This document shows positions 39,080 through 49,642 of a DNA stretch of 64,000 nucleotides, one piece after another. Within the stretch, counting starts at the first letter, position 1, and each line of letters opens with the position of its first letter. The notes under the pieces were generated by a model that searched no databases, had not been told where the DNA came from, and saw only the letters and a list, made by a program, of their open reading frames with translations. This DNA comes from Tessaracoccus oleiagri (GTDB lineage Bacteria; Actinomycetota; Actinomycetes; Propionibacteriales; Propionibacteriaceae), in NCBI RefSeq assembly GCF_900103275.1, contig NZ_FNGP01000001.1, positions 1,027,271-1,091,270 on the forward strand, given 5' to 3'. A program made the translations under genes and the position numbers.

Positions 39080-39688
39080 TCACGAGCGCAGCGAACAGAT
39101 GGCGACGAGGAACGTCGAGTCGTGGGTGAAGGGCCGCAGGTCCCAGCTCTCCAGCGCCACGTCGAGCTTCAGGCCGGCGGCGTCCACGTCGGTGAAGAAG
39201 TCGGAGAACTCGTAGCCGCGGCCGGCGCCGAAGCCGACGATGACGCGCCCGTCCTCGGCGAGGTGGGCGCCGAAGCGACGCAGCACCTCCACCCGCGTGC
39301 TCGGGGCGAGGAAGCCGATCACGTTGCCGGCCGAGACGATCACGTCGAACGGCTCCTCGATGCCCATTGCAGGCAGGTCCATCTCGGCGAGGTCGCCGAC
39401 GACGTAGGTCGGTCCCGGGTGGTCCTCTTCTGCGGCGGCGATCAGCGCGGGGTCCACGTCGATGCCGACGACGCTGTGGCCGAGGGAGTGGAGGTGACCG
39501 TCGAGCCTGCCGGGGCCGCAGCCCGCGTCGAGGATGCGGGCGTTACGGGGCGCCATGGCGTCGACGGTGCGTGCCTCGCCGAGCAGGTCGGCGCCGTTCT
39601 CCGCCATCATCCGGAACCGCTGGATGTAGCGGTGCGAGTGCTCCGGGTTCGCCGCGATGATCTGTGCCCAACGGCTCGGTTCTACCAC
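39080..39688 (-). CDS. Class I SAM-dependent methyltransferase
   Basis: The 202-residue protein has motif I ILDAGCGPGRLDGHL, the acidic end of strand 2 VVGIDVDPALI, PTYVVGDLAEMDLP and FDVIVSAGNVIGFL, typical of Methyltransf_11/25 proteins. GTG 39688 has AAGGAG six bases upstream. It lies immediately downstream of tRNA-Thr on the same strand; no partner suggests a substrate. Confidence 0.88.
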   Translation of the reverse strand: MVEPSRWAQIIAANPEHSHRYIQRFRMMAENGADLLGEARTVDAMAPRNARILDAGCGPGRLDGHLHSLGHSVVGIDVDPALIAAAEEDHPGPTYVVGDLAEMDLPAMGIEEPFDVIVSAGNVIGFLAPSTRVEVLRRFGAHLAEDGRVIVGFGAGRGYEFSDFFTDVDAAGLKLDVALESWDLRPFTHDSTFLVAICSLRS

Positions 39689-39706
39689 GTGTTGCTCCTT
39701 AGGGAT

Positions 39707-39782
39707 TGGAGCCCCCTGAGGGAGTCGAACCCTCGACCGCCTGTTTACAAGACAGGTGCTCTGGCCGCTGAGCTAAGGAGGC
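39707..39782 (-). tRNA. tRNA-Thr (anticodon UGU)
   Basis: The minus strand folds as a full tRNA of 76 bases including an encoded CCA. The acceptor stem GCCUCCU pairs with AGGGGGC (one G-U pair), the anticodon stem CCUGU/ACAGG encloses the loop CUUGUAA, and the T arm has GGUUCGACUCC. The anticodon UGU reads ACA and, by wobble, other Thr codons. Confidence 0.95.
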
Positions 39783-39864
39783 AGTGGGCTCCATTGTGCC
39801 GATTCCGTGCGCGCAAGACCTAATCCGCCGACCTCATTAGGGTGGGGGGAACCCAGGAGGTCCC

Positions 39865-40752
39865 ATGCCCGAACCCGCAGGCCTGTTCGTCGGCCTGGCG
39901 ACGCTCGACGTCGTGCAGCTCGTCGATGCCCTGCCGCGCCCCGACGAGAAGATCCGCGCTCTCGACGACATGCTCGCCGCGGGCGGGCCCGCCACCAACG
40001 CCGCAGTGGCGTTCGCCCGATCCGGAGGCCGCGCGACGCTCGTCACCCGCGTGCCCGACGGCCCGGCCTGGGACCTGATGCGCGGCGATCTCGCGGCAGG
40101 CGGCGTGGACGTGCTCCGGGCGCCCACCGCCCAGGGGCGACGGGTCACCGTCGCCTCCATCCTGGTGACTCGGGGGACCGGGGAGCGTGCGGTGGTGTCG
40201 ACGGGCGACCGCAGTCACGCGGGTGCGGGCGTCGCCCTGGAACCGACCGCGTTCCTCGACGCGATCGACGCCGCTGCCTACTCAGTGCTGCTGTGTGACG
40301 GCCACGAGGCCGACCTCGCTATCCCGCTGGCCGCCCGCGCCCGAGAGGCGGGCGTGCCGGTGGTCCTCGACGGCGGCAGCTGGAAGCCCACGACGGCGGA
40401 GTTGCTGCGCCACGTCGATGCCGCGGTGGTGTCCTCGGCCTTCCGGCCCGCCGCGGGAGGCGACGTGCTCGACTACCTGTCGGAGGCCGGCGTGCCGTAC
40501 GCCGCCGTGACGCGAGGGGCCTCGTCGATCCTGTACCGGACGAGCACCGGCGACGGGGAACTGGCGGTCGAGCCGGTGGCCGGCGTCGTCGACACGCTCG
40601 GGGCGGGCGACTTCTTCCACGGCGGCTTCGCCCACCACGTCGCCGCGCACGGACTCCACGACGAGGCGGGTTTCATGGCCGCGCTCGCCTTCGGCGCCGG
40701 CGTGGCGGGGGAGTCGATCCGGTCGTTCGGGACGCGGGCCTGGCTGGGCTAG
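39865..40752 (+). CDS. PfkB-family carbohydrate kinase
   Basis: The 295-residue ribokinase-type enzyme phosphorylates a sugar, nucleoside or related compound. The N-terminal signature AAGGPATNAAVAFARSGG and the C-terminal signature VVDTLGAGDFFHGGFA with catalytic Asp are both clear. AGGAGG lies before ATG 39865. It stands alone between tRNA-Thr and the convergent manA, so the substrate is not suggested by context. Confidence 0.92.
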   Translation: MPEPAGLFVGLATLDVVQLVDALPRPDEKIRALDDMLAAGGPATNAAVAFARSGGRATLVTRVPDGPAWDLMRGDLAAGGVDVLRAPTAQGRRVTVASILVTRGTGERAVVSTGDRSHAGAGVALEPTAFLDAIDAAAYSVLLCDGHEADLAIPLAARAREAGVPVVLDGGSWKPTTAELLRHVDAAVVSSAFRPAAGGDVLDYLSEAGVPYAAVTRGASSILYRTSTGDGELAVEPVAGVVDTLGAGDFFHGGFAHHVAAHGLHDEAGFMAALAFGAGVAGESIRSFGTRAWLG

Positions 40753-40760
40753 GCCGAGGG

Positions 40761-41942
40761 TCAGGAGCCGGACGTGCAGACGAACATCTGGCCGGCTCCG
40801 GTGCAGTGCACCGTCTCGCCGGCGGGGATGAACACGGCCCCGCCCCTCGTCAGGGTGTGCTCTGCGTCGCCGCGGAGGGTGAACTCGCCGTCGGTCACCA
40901 ACGCGATCCGGGCGGCGTCGTCGCGCGGCAGCGTCATCTCGTGGTGGTTGGTGGGGGTGATCATCCAGAGCTCGAACTCCGGGAAGTGCGTCGGGTAACG
41001 GTAGAGCCCGTCGGCGCCTTCGGGCCGGAGGATGGTGGGCTGCCGCTGCGCGAAGTTCACCAAGCCGAGCAGCCCGTCGACGTCGATGTGCTTCTTGGTG
41101 AGCCCGCCGCGGACGATGTTGTCCGACGAGGCCATCACCTCCACACCGGTGCCGCGAAGGTAGGCGTGCATGACGCCGGCCTCGAGGGCCACGGCCTCGC
41201 CCGGCTCGAGGTGGAACCGGTTGAGCAGCAGCGCCGCGAGGATCCCGGGGTCGCCGGGGAAGTGCTCGTCGATCTCCACCGCGGTGCGGGCGAACTCGCC
41301 CAGCGCCCCACCGGCGTCGAGGAACTCGACGGCGCGCGCCAGCACCAGGTCCACCAGGTGGCGGCGACGGTTGATGGTCAGGACGTCGAGGAAGACCTCC
41401 TGCAGCGCCAGCGACTCCTTGCGGTCGCGCAGCGGTCCGATCACCGACGTGAGTTCCGACGCGACACCGAGCTGCTCGAACAGCGCCACGGTCTCGGCGG
41501 GCTCGCGGAAGCCCAGCAGCCCCTCGAACGGCGTGAGCGCGACGATCGCCTCCGGCTTCGGCCAGTCGTCCTTGTACGAGCGGGCCGGGTGGTGCAGTGG
41601 GATGTCCCGGAGTGACTCCTTGGCGAAGCCCTCGACGGCCTGGTCCCTCGTCGGGTGCACCTGCAGGCTGAGGGGGCCGGCCGCGGAGAGGATCTTCATC
41701 ATGTAGGGGAGCTTCGGGCCGAAGCGCTTCACGCTGCGGATGCCGATCTCCTCGGGGTGCTTGGCGAGGTACGAGGCCAGCGTCTCGCGCGGGTCGTCGT
41801 CGAAGTGCGACGGTCCGGCCTCGTGGGCCCCGAGCCAGTACTCGGCCCACGGCTGCCCGTCGGGCTCGATGCCCAGGATCCGCGGGATCTCGGTGCGGTC
41901 ACCCCACGCAAAATGCTGCACGGTGCCCGTCAAGCCTCGCAT
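40761..41942 (-). CDS. manA: Mannose-6-phosphate isomerase, class I
   Basis: This zinc enzyme interconverts mannose-6-phosphate and fructose-6-phosphate, feeding GDP-mannose synthesis or mannose use. The 393-residue protein shows QHFAWGDRTEIPRILG, WAEYWLGAHEAGPS, the zinc site region SLQVHPTRDQA, KPEAIVALTPFEGLLGFR and HAYLRGTGVEVMASSDN. ATG 41942 has AGGAGG nine bases upstream; the longer frame starts at 41972. Converges with the PfkB kinase gene. Confidence 0.95.
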   Translation of the reverse strand: MRGLTGTVQHFAWGDRTEIPRILGIEPDGQPWAEYWLGAHEAGPSHFDDDPRETLASYLAKHPEEIGIRSVKRFGPKLPYMMKILSAAGPLSLQVHPTRDQAVEGFAKESLRDIPLHHPARSYKDDWPKPEAIVALTPFEGLLGFREPAETVALFEQLGVASELTSVIGPLRDRKESLALQEVFLDVLTINRRRHLVDLVLARAVEFLDAGGALGEFARTAVEIDEHFPGDPGILAALLLNRFHLEPGEAVALEAGVMHAYLRGTGVEVMASSDNIVRGGLTKKHIDVDGLLGLVNFAQRQPTILRPEGADGLYRYPTHFPEFELWMITPTNHHEMTLPRDDAARIALVTDGEFTLRGDAEHTLTRGGAVFIPAGETVHCTGAGQMFVCTSGS

Positions 41943-42050
41943 CGACACGGTCCTCCTGAATCTTTGATCCATGCAATGCTAGCCGCTGGCGAAGTCCCCG
42001 GTGTGGGGAGATGAATGACACTGTTGTGATTCCTCGGTTAGACTCCTTGC

Positions 42051-42320
42051 ATGTCCGAAGCCATGTCGTTCACCGCCGCTGGTATCGCCGAGCGCGATGC
42101 CGCGATCCTCGATTTCGAGGACAGCTGGTTCACGTCGTCGTCGCCCAAGGACCAGGCCATCATGGAGGCCTTCGGCTGCTCCTCGGCCCGTTACTACCAG
42201 CAGTTGAACGCGCTGCTCGACCAGCCCGAAGCCCTCGCCTACAAGCCGCTGCTCGTCAAGCGACTCCGCCGGCTCCGGAGCCAGCGCCAGGCCGCCCGCT
42301 CGGCCCGCCGCCTCCACTGA
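42051..42320 (+). CDS. DUF3263 small protein
   Basis: The 89-residue protein matches the actinobacterial DUF3263 family: ERDAAILDFEDSWF, KDQAIMEAFGCSSARYYQQL and LLVKRLRRLRSQRQ, the layout of a small helix-turn-helix protein with a basic tail. It may bind DNA; the family is uncharacterised. TAGACT (42039-42044) ends six bases before ATG 42051, and TGACAC lies 17 bases upstream of it, so this is a good leaderless promoter. Confidence 0.88.
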   Translation: MSEAMSFTAAGIAERDAAILDFEDSWFTSSSPKDQAIMEAFGCSSARYYQQLNALLDQPEALAYKPLLVKRLRRLRSQRQAARSARRLH

Positions 42321-42321
42321 A

Positions 42322-42732
42322 TCAGTACGGCCGGCGGTAGCCGCCGGTCTCCAGCCCCGCCTGCACCTCGAAGAAGTTCGCGTGCGCCCGGTCGCGCGTC
42401 CGGGCGAGGCTCCACGCCGTCGCCGCCAGGTAGAGCGGCAGGAACGGCAGCCCCAGGCAGTACGCGTACTGCCAAGCATGCTGGTCCTCGTGCTCCATGA
42501 GTGCAGGGATCCGCGCGACGGCGTCCTCCAGGCTCTGCCGGGGGACCAGCACCACACTGCCGACCGTGATCGCCGACGCCGTCACGGCCTTCGGGACCCG
42601 CGCACGATCGGCGACGAGCAGGCCGCCGCGAAAGCGGAATCGCGCCCGCGTCAGCAGCCCGGCCAGGACGCCGAGCATGGTGGAGCCGTTGAGCAGGTTG
42701 GCCGCGTCACGCAGCCCTCGGGAGATCGGCAC
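42322..42732 (-). CDS. Membrane protein with HExxH motif
   Basis: The 136-residue protein has LMEHEDQHAWQYAYCLGLP, in which HEDQH fits the zinc-binding HExxH pattern, followed by one hydrophobic helix (PFLPLYLAATAWSLA) and a conserved-looking tail NFFEVQAGLETGGYRRPY whose Glu could be the third ligand. A small zinc metallopeptidase-like domain is plausible, but the protein is short. GTG 42732 follows TACGCT (complement of 42739-42744) by six bases. It converges with DUF3263. Confidence 0.72.
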   Translation of the reverse strand: MPISRGLRDAANLLNGSTMLGVLAGLLTRARFRFRGGLLVADRARVPKAVTASAITVGSVVLVPRQSLEDAVARIPALMEHEDQHAWQYAYCLGLPFLPLYLAATAWSLARTRDRAHANFFEVQAGLETGGYRRPY

Positions 42733-42784
42733 GGCACGAGCGTACGCGTCAGCCGGGCCTGGGCGCGGCGACGTCGTCGGAATC

Positions 42785-42811
42785 TTTGCACTCTTTGGGT
42801 GCGAGTGCTAA
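42785..42811 (+). promoter_or_regulatory. CIRCE operator 1 upstream of groL
   Basis: TTTGCACTC, nine bases, then GAGTGCTAA: the HrcA-binding inverted repeat with only one arm base off consensus TTAGCACTC. It overlaps the promoter, since TTGCAC (42786-42791) and TAAGAA (42809-42814) are spaced 17 bases and would be the -35 and -10. HrcA binding would block polymerase directly. Confidence 0.88.
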
Positions 42812-42814
42812 GAA
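42786..42814 (+). promoter_or_regulatory. Probable groL promoter
   Basis: TTGCAC and TAAGAA (or AAGAAT with an 18-base spacer) form a promoter interleaved with CIRCE 1. The leader to the groL start is about 130 bases. Confidence 0.6.
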
Positions 42815-42819
42815 TGGAT

Positions 42820-42846
42820 TTAGCACTCGGCGAGCCTGAGTGCTAC
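42820..42846 (+). promoter_or_regulatory. CIRCE operator 2 upstream of groL
   Basis: TTAGCACTC, nine bases, then GAGTGCTAC, a near-perfect CIRCE element 8 bases after the first. It lies at or just after the transcription start. Two tandem CIRCE sites before groEL are known from other actinobacteria. Confidence 0.92.
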
Positions 42847-42923
42847 CTGGGTCTAGGTGAGGCATCTGCCGTCCGTCGCGGGCACCTGGCACCGAACCGA
42901 CACCTGAACATCCGAGGGGCTGA

Positions 42924-44585
<1,662 letters not shown>

Positions 44586-44609
44586 CCCGCTTGGCTCAAC
44601 CAGCCTGAT

Positions 44610-44639
44610 GGGGCGGTCCGACTTCGGTCGGGCCGCCCC
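44610..44639 (+). terminator. Intrinsic terminator after groL
   Basis: GGGGCGGTCCGAC (44610-44622) pairs with 44627-44639 around a UUCG tetraloop, with one G-U pair. It lies 25 bases after the groL stop. Confidence 0.82.
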
Positions 44640-44661
44640 GTCTGCGTGTCCGGCGCCGGTT

Positions 44662-44758
44662 TGCCTGCCTCCCTCGAATGCGCCCGCCCGAGTTGGGCTG
44701 GCCTGCCGGATCCGGCAGGTTTCCGAACGCAGGCAGGCGGCCCCGAGGGAGGCAGGCG
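44662..44758. repeat. Nested palindromic element between groL and the SorC gene
   Basis: Outer arms TGCCTGCCTCCCTCG (44662-44676) and its near-exact complement (44744-44758) enclose an 18-bp perfect palindrome CCTGCCGGATCCGGCAGG (44702-44719). GGCAGGCG-type words recur at 44732-44739 and 44751-44758, and CCCGA-GGC words continue to 44773. The block codes for nothing obvious, although an open frame crosses it. It may be an extragenic repeat or a decayed mobile unit. Confidence 0.65.
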
Positions 44759-44876
44759 AGCCCCGAAGGCGGCAAGTTGCCTCGTCGCAAACGCTTCAGG
44801 CACTGCGGCGGCGCGGGCCCCGACGCCCTCGGGCTATCCTGTGAGCGATTCGGACCCGATGGAGGAGCGACTTTCG

Positions 44877-45878
44877 ATGAGCGCGAGCGACACGAAGGGC
44901 GTCGTCCGCGACCTCGCCGCCGCCGACGAGGCGGGCGGTGACGAGAGGGCGCTGATGGCCGCCGTCGCGCGCGCCCACTACCTCGAGGACCGGTCCCGCG
45001 TCGAGATCGCCGAGGAGTTCGGGATCTCCCGCTTCAAGGTCACGCGCCTGCTCAAACGCGCCCGCGACGAGGGCGTCGTCACCATCCAGGTCAATGACGT
45101 GGGCCTGCCCGACATCCGGCTCGCGCGCCGCCTGCAGAAGACGCTGGGGCTGCGGGCCTGCGTCGTCGTCCGGTCGCACGGCTCAGAGGACTCGCGGCGC
45201 TACCAGGTGGGCACGGCGGCCGCGGAGCACCTGAGCTCCACGCTCCACGACGACGACACGCTCGGCGTCGCCTGGGGCCGCACCCTGACCGCGACCGCCC
45301 AGCAGCTGACGTCGCTGCCGCAGGTGTCGCTGGTGCAGTTGAGCGGCTTCGTGGCAGACAACCTCTCGTCGCCGATCGCGATCATGAGCCGCGTCGCAGC
45401 GTTGACGCAGGGCCAGATCTACCCGATCTTCGCCCCGCTCTACATCGCCGACAAGGAGACGGCCGAAGGACTCCGCCGCCACCCGGACATCAGCCGGGCC
45501 ATGCAGCAGTTCAGTTCCATCACGACGGCGCTGCTGTCGGTGGGCTCGTGGGAGCCGGAGGACAACCAGGTCCGCGAGGTGCTGCCCAAGAAGGATCTAG
45601 CCAACGCGCTCGCCAAGGGCGTCTACGCGGACGTCGCGGGCCTCCTGCTCACCCGCGACGGGCGTCTGGTGGACCCCGAGTTCCAGGAACGCTGCATCAC
45701 GATCCCCGCCGACATCCTGGAGCGGGTGCCGCGGAAGATCGGCGTGGCGGCCGGCTCCCGCAAGGCCGGGGCGATCGGCGCCGCGGTGCGGGCGGGACTG
45801 ATCAACGAGGTCGTCACAGACCACGAGCTCGCCGAGACGCTCCTCGCCATGCTCGACGACGAGGGACCCGCCGCCTAG
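44877..45878 (+). CDS. SorC/DeoR-type sugar-binding transcriptional regulator
   Basis: The 333-residue protein has an N-terminal helix-turn-helix (about 25-75, [35 protein letters not shown]) and a SorC-type effector domain related to sugar-phosphate isomerases ([54 protein letters not shown] end). Such proteins sense a phosphorylated sugar. ATG 44877 has GGAGGAG nine bases upstream. It converges with the xylulokinase gene (four-base overlap) and probably controls that gene and the divergent polyol operon. Confidence 0.9.
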   Translation: MSASDTKGVVRDLAAADEAGGDERALMAAVARAHYLEDRSRVEIAEEFGISRFKVTRLLKRARDEGVVTIQVNDVGLPDIRLARRLQKTLGLRACVVVRSHGSEDSRRYQVGTAAAEHLSSTLHDDDTLGVAWGRTLTATAQQLTSLPQVSLVQLSGFVADNLSSPIAIMSRVAALTQGQIYPIFAPLYIADKETAEGLRRHPDISRAMQQFSSITTALLSVGSWEPEDNQVREVLPKKDLANALAKGVYADVAGLLLTRDGRLVDPEFQERCITIPADILERVPRKIGVAAGSRKAGAIGAAVRAGLINEVVTDHELAETLLAMLDDEGPAA

Positions 45879-47326
45879 CGTTCGCCGAAGGCGGCCGCGA
45901 ACCGCTCCTCGTAGCGCTCCATCACCGTGGGGTCGTGGGGCGCGTCGAAGCGGACCATGTCGCCCACCACCCAGGCCGGGGGGACGTCGTCGCCGGAGAG
46001 GGTCCACGCCGCCTGGCGGGCGGCGCCCAGGGCGACGTACTCGCCGGCGGGCGGCACGTCGACGGGACGGCCCAGCACCGCGGGCGCGATCTCCCGGACC
46101 GCGCGGGAGCGGGAGCCGCCGCCGACGATCAGGATGCGATGGATCTCCTGGCCGTGCGACGCGGCCCGGTCGATGCAGGCACCCAGCAGGCACAGCATGC
46201 CCTCGACCGCCGCGCGGGCGAGGTTGGCGGGGGTGGTGTTCGCGCTCGTCATGCCGGTGAGCGACGCCGTCGCCTCGGGCAGGTTCGGGGTGCGCTCCCC
46301 GCCGAAGAACGGCAGCAGGACGACGCCCTCGGCGCCCGACGGCGCGGACAGGGCCAGCTCGTCGAAGCCGTCGTAGTCCACGCCCAGCAGCTTGCGGACG
46401 CGGTCGAGGATCGGCGCCCCGTTGAGGGTCACCTGCAGCGGCAGGAACCGCCCGGTGGCGTCGGCGAACCCGGAGACGGTGCCCGTCTCGTCGTGCCAGG
46501 AGCCGTCGGAGACCGCGCCGACCACCCCGGACGTGCCGAGCGACAGCCAGGTGTCGCCCGGGCCGACGCCGAGGCCCAGCGCCGCGCCGGCGTTGTCGCC
46601 GCAGCCCGGGCCGACGACCGCCTCGGGCAGCCCGAGCGCGGTGGCCTGTCCGGCCGACTCGTTGGGGCCGAGGACGCGCGGCAGCACGATGCGGCGGGCG
46701 GCCTCCTCGTCGATCCTCAGCGCGTGGGCGAGGAGGTCGTAGCGGTACTCGCCGGCGCGGGCGTCGTAGTAGCCGGTGCCGGAGGCCTCGGAGCGGTCCG
46801 TCGCGAGCGACTCGAGCGACGTCGCACCCGAGATGCGCCACGTGAGCCAGTCGTGCGGCAGGCAGATCGCGGCGATGCGGGCCACGTTCTCGGGCTCGTT
46901 GTCGGCCAACCAGCGCAGCTTCGTGACCGTGTACGACGCGACGGGCACGGACCCGGTGGCGTCGGCCCACGTCTTGGCGCCCAGTTCGTCCGTGAGGTCG
47001 CGGGCGGCCCGCGCCGACCGGGTGTCGTTCCAGAGGATGGCGTCGCGGATGACGCGACCCTCCGCGTCGAGGCACACCATTCCGTGCTGCTGCCCGCTGA
47101 CGGCGAGCGCGTCGACGTCGTCGAGCCCGCCAGCCAGGTCGATCGCCTGCTGCAGGGCGTCCCACCACGCCCCCGGATCGCAGGAGGTGCCGTCCGGGTG
47201 CGGGGCTTGGCCCTGTCGCAGGACTGTCCCGTCGTCGGCGTCGCAGACAAGGACCTTGCAGGACTGCGTGGAGGAGTCGATGCCGGCCACCAGTGGCCGC
47301 GAGTTCGACGTGCCGAGTTCGCTCAT
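45875..47326 (-). CDS. xylB: Xylulokinase (FGGY family), copy 1
   Basis: The 483-residue FGGY kinase phosphorylates D-xylulose or a close ketose with [20 protein letters not shown] is the phosphate-binding start, [20 protein letters not shown] and [14 protein letters not shown] mark xylulokinases, [12 protein letters not shown] is the sugar-site region, and [29 protein letters not shown] the hinge motif with catalytic Asp. ATG 47326 lies seven bases after TACGCT (complement of 47334-47339). It is divergent from an operon holding a second xylulokinase. Confidence 0.92.
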   Translation of the reverse strand: MSELGTSNSRPLVAGIDSSTQSCKVLVCDADDGTVLRQGQAPHPDGTSCDPGAWWDALQQAIDLAGGLDDVDALAVSGQQHGMVCLDAEGRVIRDAILWNDTRSARAARDLTDELGAKTWADATGSVPVASYTVTKLRWLADNEPENVARIAAICLPHDWLTWRISGATSLESLATDRSEASGTGYYDARAGEYRYDLLAHALRIDEEAARRIVLPRVLGPNESAGQATALGLPEAVVGPGCGDNAGAALGLGVGPGDTWLSLGTSGVVGAVSDGSWHDETGTVSGFADATGRFLPLQVTLNGAPILDRVRKLLGVDYDGFDELALSAPSGAEGVVLLPFFGGERTPNLPEATASLTGMTSANTTPANLARAAVEGMLCLLGACIDRAASHGQEIHRILIVGGGSRSRAVREIAPAVLGRPVDVPPAGEYVALGAARQAAWTLSGDDVPPAWVVGDMVRFDAPHDPTVMERYEERFAAAFGER

Positions 47327-47393
47327 GCGCGAAAGCGTAACCGCACGGCTCTCCGCGTGGAATGCGCCCCGTCGTCATGGACACGCGAACAGC

Positions 47394-47436
47394 CGCTCAA
47401 ATGAGCGCGCGAGTATCGATTTTGTAACATTCGAGC
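47394..47436. promoter_or_regulatory. Candidate operator in the xylB/SIS divergent region
   Basis: CGCTCA-AA-TGAGCG (47394-47407) is a 14-base palindrome. GCTCAAATG (47395-47403) also recurs inverted as CATTCGAGC (47428-47436), one mismatch. The second copy overlaps the spacer of the operon promoter. A SorC-type regulator is encoded nearby, so binding is plausible but inferred. Confidence 0.45.
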
Positions 47437-47450
47437 GTTCGGGCTATCTT
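47422..47450 (+). promoter_or_regulatory. Promoter of the polyol operon
   Basis: TTGTAA (47422-47427), a 17-base spacer and TATCTT (47445-47450) form a good sigma-70-type promoter, with transcription expected near 47457. It lies 65 bases before the first gene. Confidence 0.65.
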
Positions 47451-47514
47451 TCAGGCATTGGCACGACGAATAATCGTCGAAGTCGTAACACCAGCGAGGG
47501 TTAGCGAGCCGAGA

Positions 47515-48183
47515 GTGACAGTGGACGTCAACGAGGTGATCCGGGCAGCGAAGGGCCGGATCGCCGCCAGCGGGGCAGCGGTGGCTGCCGTGGCCGAGGC
47601 CATCGACGAGTCGTTCGTCCGTGCGGCGTCCCTCATCATCGATTGTCCCGGCAAGGTCTTCATCGGCGGATCCGGCACCTCCGGCGCCGTGGCCCACCGG
47701 ATGGCCCACGTCCTCTCCGTGACCGGCACGCCGAGCATCTACTTCTCGCCCATGGACAGCCTCCACGGCGGCGCCGGCGTGGTGGACGCCCGCGACGTGG
47801 TGCTCCTGATCTCGAAGGGCGGCGCCTCTCAGGAGGTGCTCGACTGCGCCGACGTGATGCGCGCCCGCGGCTCCACCGTCATCGCGCTCACCCGCTCCCA
47901 CGACACCGACCTCGCCCGCCGCGCCGACATCAGCCTCGCGCTCGACGTGCCGCAGGACACCGAGCTGGGCGGCGTCGTCGCCACCGGCATCACGCTGGCG
48001 CAGGCCGCCTGGGGTGACGCGCTCGCCGAGGTCCTGATGCGGGCCCGCGGCTACACGCTGCGCCAGTTCCACGCGACGCACCCCGCCGGCGCGGTGGGCC
48101 TGCTCGACGAACTGCCCGCCGACCTGCCGCCCCTCACGCTCCCCAGCCACGACCGCACCCGCTCGGAGGCCAGCCATGGTTGA
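47515..48183 (+). CDS. SIS-domain isomerase (KdsD/PHI-like)
   Basis: The 222-residue protein is a single sugar-isomerase (SIS) domain: VFIGGSGTSGAVAHRMAHVL, MDSLHGGAGVVDARDVVLLI with SKGGASQEVL, and RQFHATHPAGAVG near the end, which resembles the HPGGALG of arabinose-5-phosphate isomerases. The CBS pair of KdsD is absent. It may interconvert ribulose-5-phosphate and arabinose-5-phosphate or a hexulose analogue (PHI type); sequence does not decide. GTG 47515 is used; GTG 47521 is possible, and both have weak ribosome sites. It overlaps the next kinase gene by 8 bases. Confidence 0.85.
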   Translation: MTVDVNEVIRAAKGRIAASGAAVAAVAEAIDESFVRAASLIIDCPGKVFIGGSGTSGAVAHRMAHVLSVTGTPSIYFSPMDSLHGGAGVVDARDVVLLISKGGASQEVLDCADVMRARGSTVIALTRSHDTDLARRADISLALDVPQDTELGGVVATGITLAQAAWGDALAEVLMRARGYTLRQFHATHPAGAVGLLDELPADLPPLTLPSHDRTRSEASHG

Positions 48184-49630
48184 CGTGGTCCTCGGCGTCG
48201 ACAGCTCGACGCAGTCCTGCACCGTCGAGGTTCGCGACGCCGTCACCGGCGCGCTGCTCGGGGGCGGCCGGTCGCCGCACCCGGTGACCCACCCGCCCGT
48301 CAGCGAGCAGCACCCCGACCGCTGGTGGTCGGCGCTGGTCGACGCCGTTCGCACCGCGACGGACGGGCTCGATGCCCGGGTCGTCGGCATCGGGGTCGGC
48401 GCGCAGTGCCACGGCCTCGTCGCGCTCGACTCCGACTGGAACGTCATCCGCCCGGCCAAGCTCTGGAACGACACCACCTCCGGCCCCCAGGCCGCAGCGC
48501 TCGTCGAGCGATTCGGCGCCGAGTGGTGGGCGCGGGAGATCGGCGTGGTCCCGTCGGCCGCGCTCACGATCAGCAAGCTCGCGTGGCTCCGCGACAACGA
48601 GCCCGAGTCCTTCGCCCGCGTCGCCCACCTCTGCCTCCCGCACGACTGGCTGACCTGGCGGCTGACAGGCGCCCACGTCACCGACCGCTCCGACGCCTCG
48701 GGAACCGGCTACTACTCCGCCGACCTGCTGCAGTGGCGCACCGACATCCTCGACGACGTGATCGCCGCCCGCGACTGGCTCCCGATGCTCCCCAAGGTGC
48801 TCGGCCCCGACGAGGCCGCGGGCACCCTGCTCCCCGAGGTCGCGGCCGAGCTGGGCATCGACGAGGGCGCGATCGTCAGCGCCGGCGGCGGCGACCAGCA
48901 CCTGGCCGCGCAGGGCATCGGCCTCGCGCCCGGCGACGTGGCGTACAGCCTCGGCACCTCCGGAGTCGTGTTCGCCACCACCGACACCCCGATCAAGGAC
49001 CCGAGCGGTGGCCTGGACGGCGTCGCCAACGTCACCGGCGGCTACCTGCCCCTGGTGTGCACGCTCAACTGCACCAAGGTCACCGACACGTTCGCCCGGC
49101 TGCTCGGCGTCGACCACGCCGAGCTCGGACGCCTGGCGCTGGACGCGGACCCCGCCGCCGAGCGGCCCGTCCTCGCCGCCTACCTCGACGGCGAACGCTC
49201 GCCGCGGCTGCCGTGGGCGACCGGTGCGCTGGCGGGCCTCACCACCGCCACGACGCGCGAACAACTCGCCCTCTCGGCTTTCGAGGGCGTGGCGCTCGGC
49301 CTCGTCCGTGGCGAGAGGCTGCTCCAGTCGTTCGGCATCGACGTCGACGGTCGCACGATCCTCATCGGCGGCGGAGCCCGCTCGGCCGCCTACCGGCAGG
49401 TGATCGCCGACCTCACCGGCCGGCCGGTCATCACGGTCGACGCCCCCGAGGCCACCGCCCGCGGCGCGGCCATCCAGGCGGCGGCCGTCGCGGCGGGGGA
49501 GTCCGTCGCCGAACTCACCCGGCGCTGGGCGCCGCCCGAGACCTCACGGACGCTCCCCGCCAGGGACCGCTCCGGCGCGGACGCCCGCTACCGGCGCCTC
49601 GCGGACCTGCAACTCACGACTGCTCTCTAG
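48176..49630 (+). CDS. Xylulokinase-like FGGY kinase, copy 2
   Basis: The 484-residue FGGY kinase resembles the divergent copy: [73 protein letters not shown] and GGGDQHLAAQGIGLAPGDVA (catalytic Asp), [10 protein letters not shown]. The QQHG of copy 1 is QCHG here, so the ketose site differs. It may phosphorylate another pentulose or a tetrulose. It overlaps the SIS gene by 8 bases and precedes a polyol dehydrogenase. Confidence 0.9.
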   Translation: MVDVVLGVDSSTQSCTVEVRDAVTGALLGGGRSPHPVTHPPVSEQHPDRWWSALVDAVRTATDGLDARVVGIGVGAQCHGLVALDSDWNVIRPAKLWNDTTSGPQAAALVERFGAEWWAREIGVVPSAALTISKLAWLRDNEPESFARVAHLCLPHDWLTWRLTGAHVTDRSDASGTGYYSADLLQWRTDILDDVIAARDWLPMLPKVLGPDEAAGTLLPEVAAELGIDEGAIVSAGGGDQHLAAQGIGLAPGDVAYSLGTSGVVFATTDTPIKDPSGGLDGVANVTGGYLPLVCTLNCTKVTDTFARLLGVDHAELGRLALDADPAAERPVLAAYLDGERSPRLPWATGALAGLTTATTREQLALSAFEGVALGLVRGERLLQSFGIDVDGRTILIGGGARSAAYRQVIADLTGRPVITVDAPEATARGAAIQAAAVAAGESVAELTRRWAPPETSRTLPARDRSGADARYRRLADLQLTTAL

Positions 49631-49642
49631 CAAGAGATTGGA

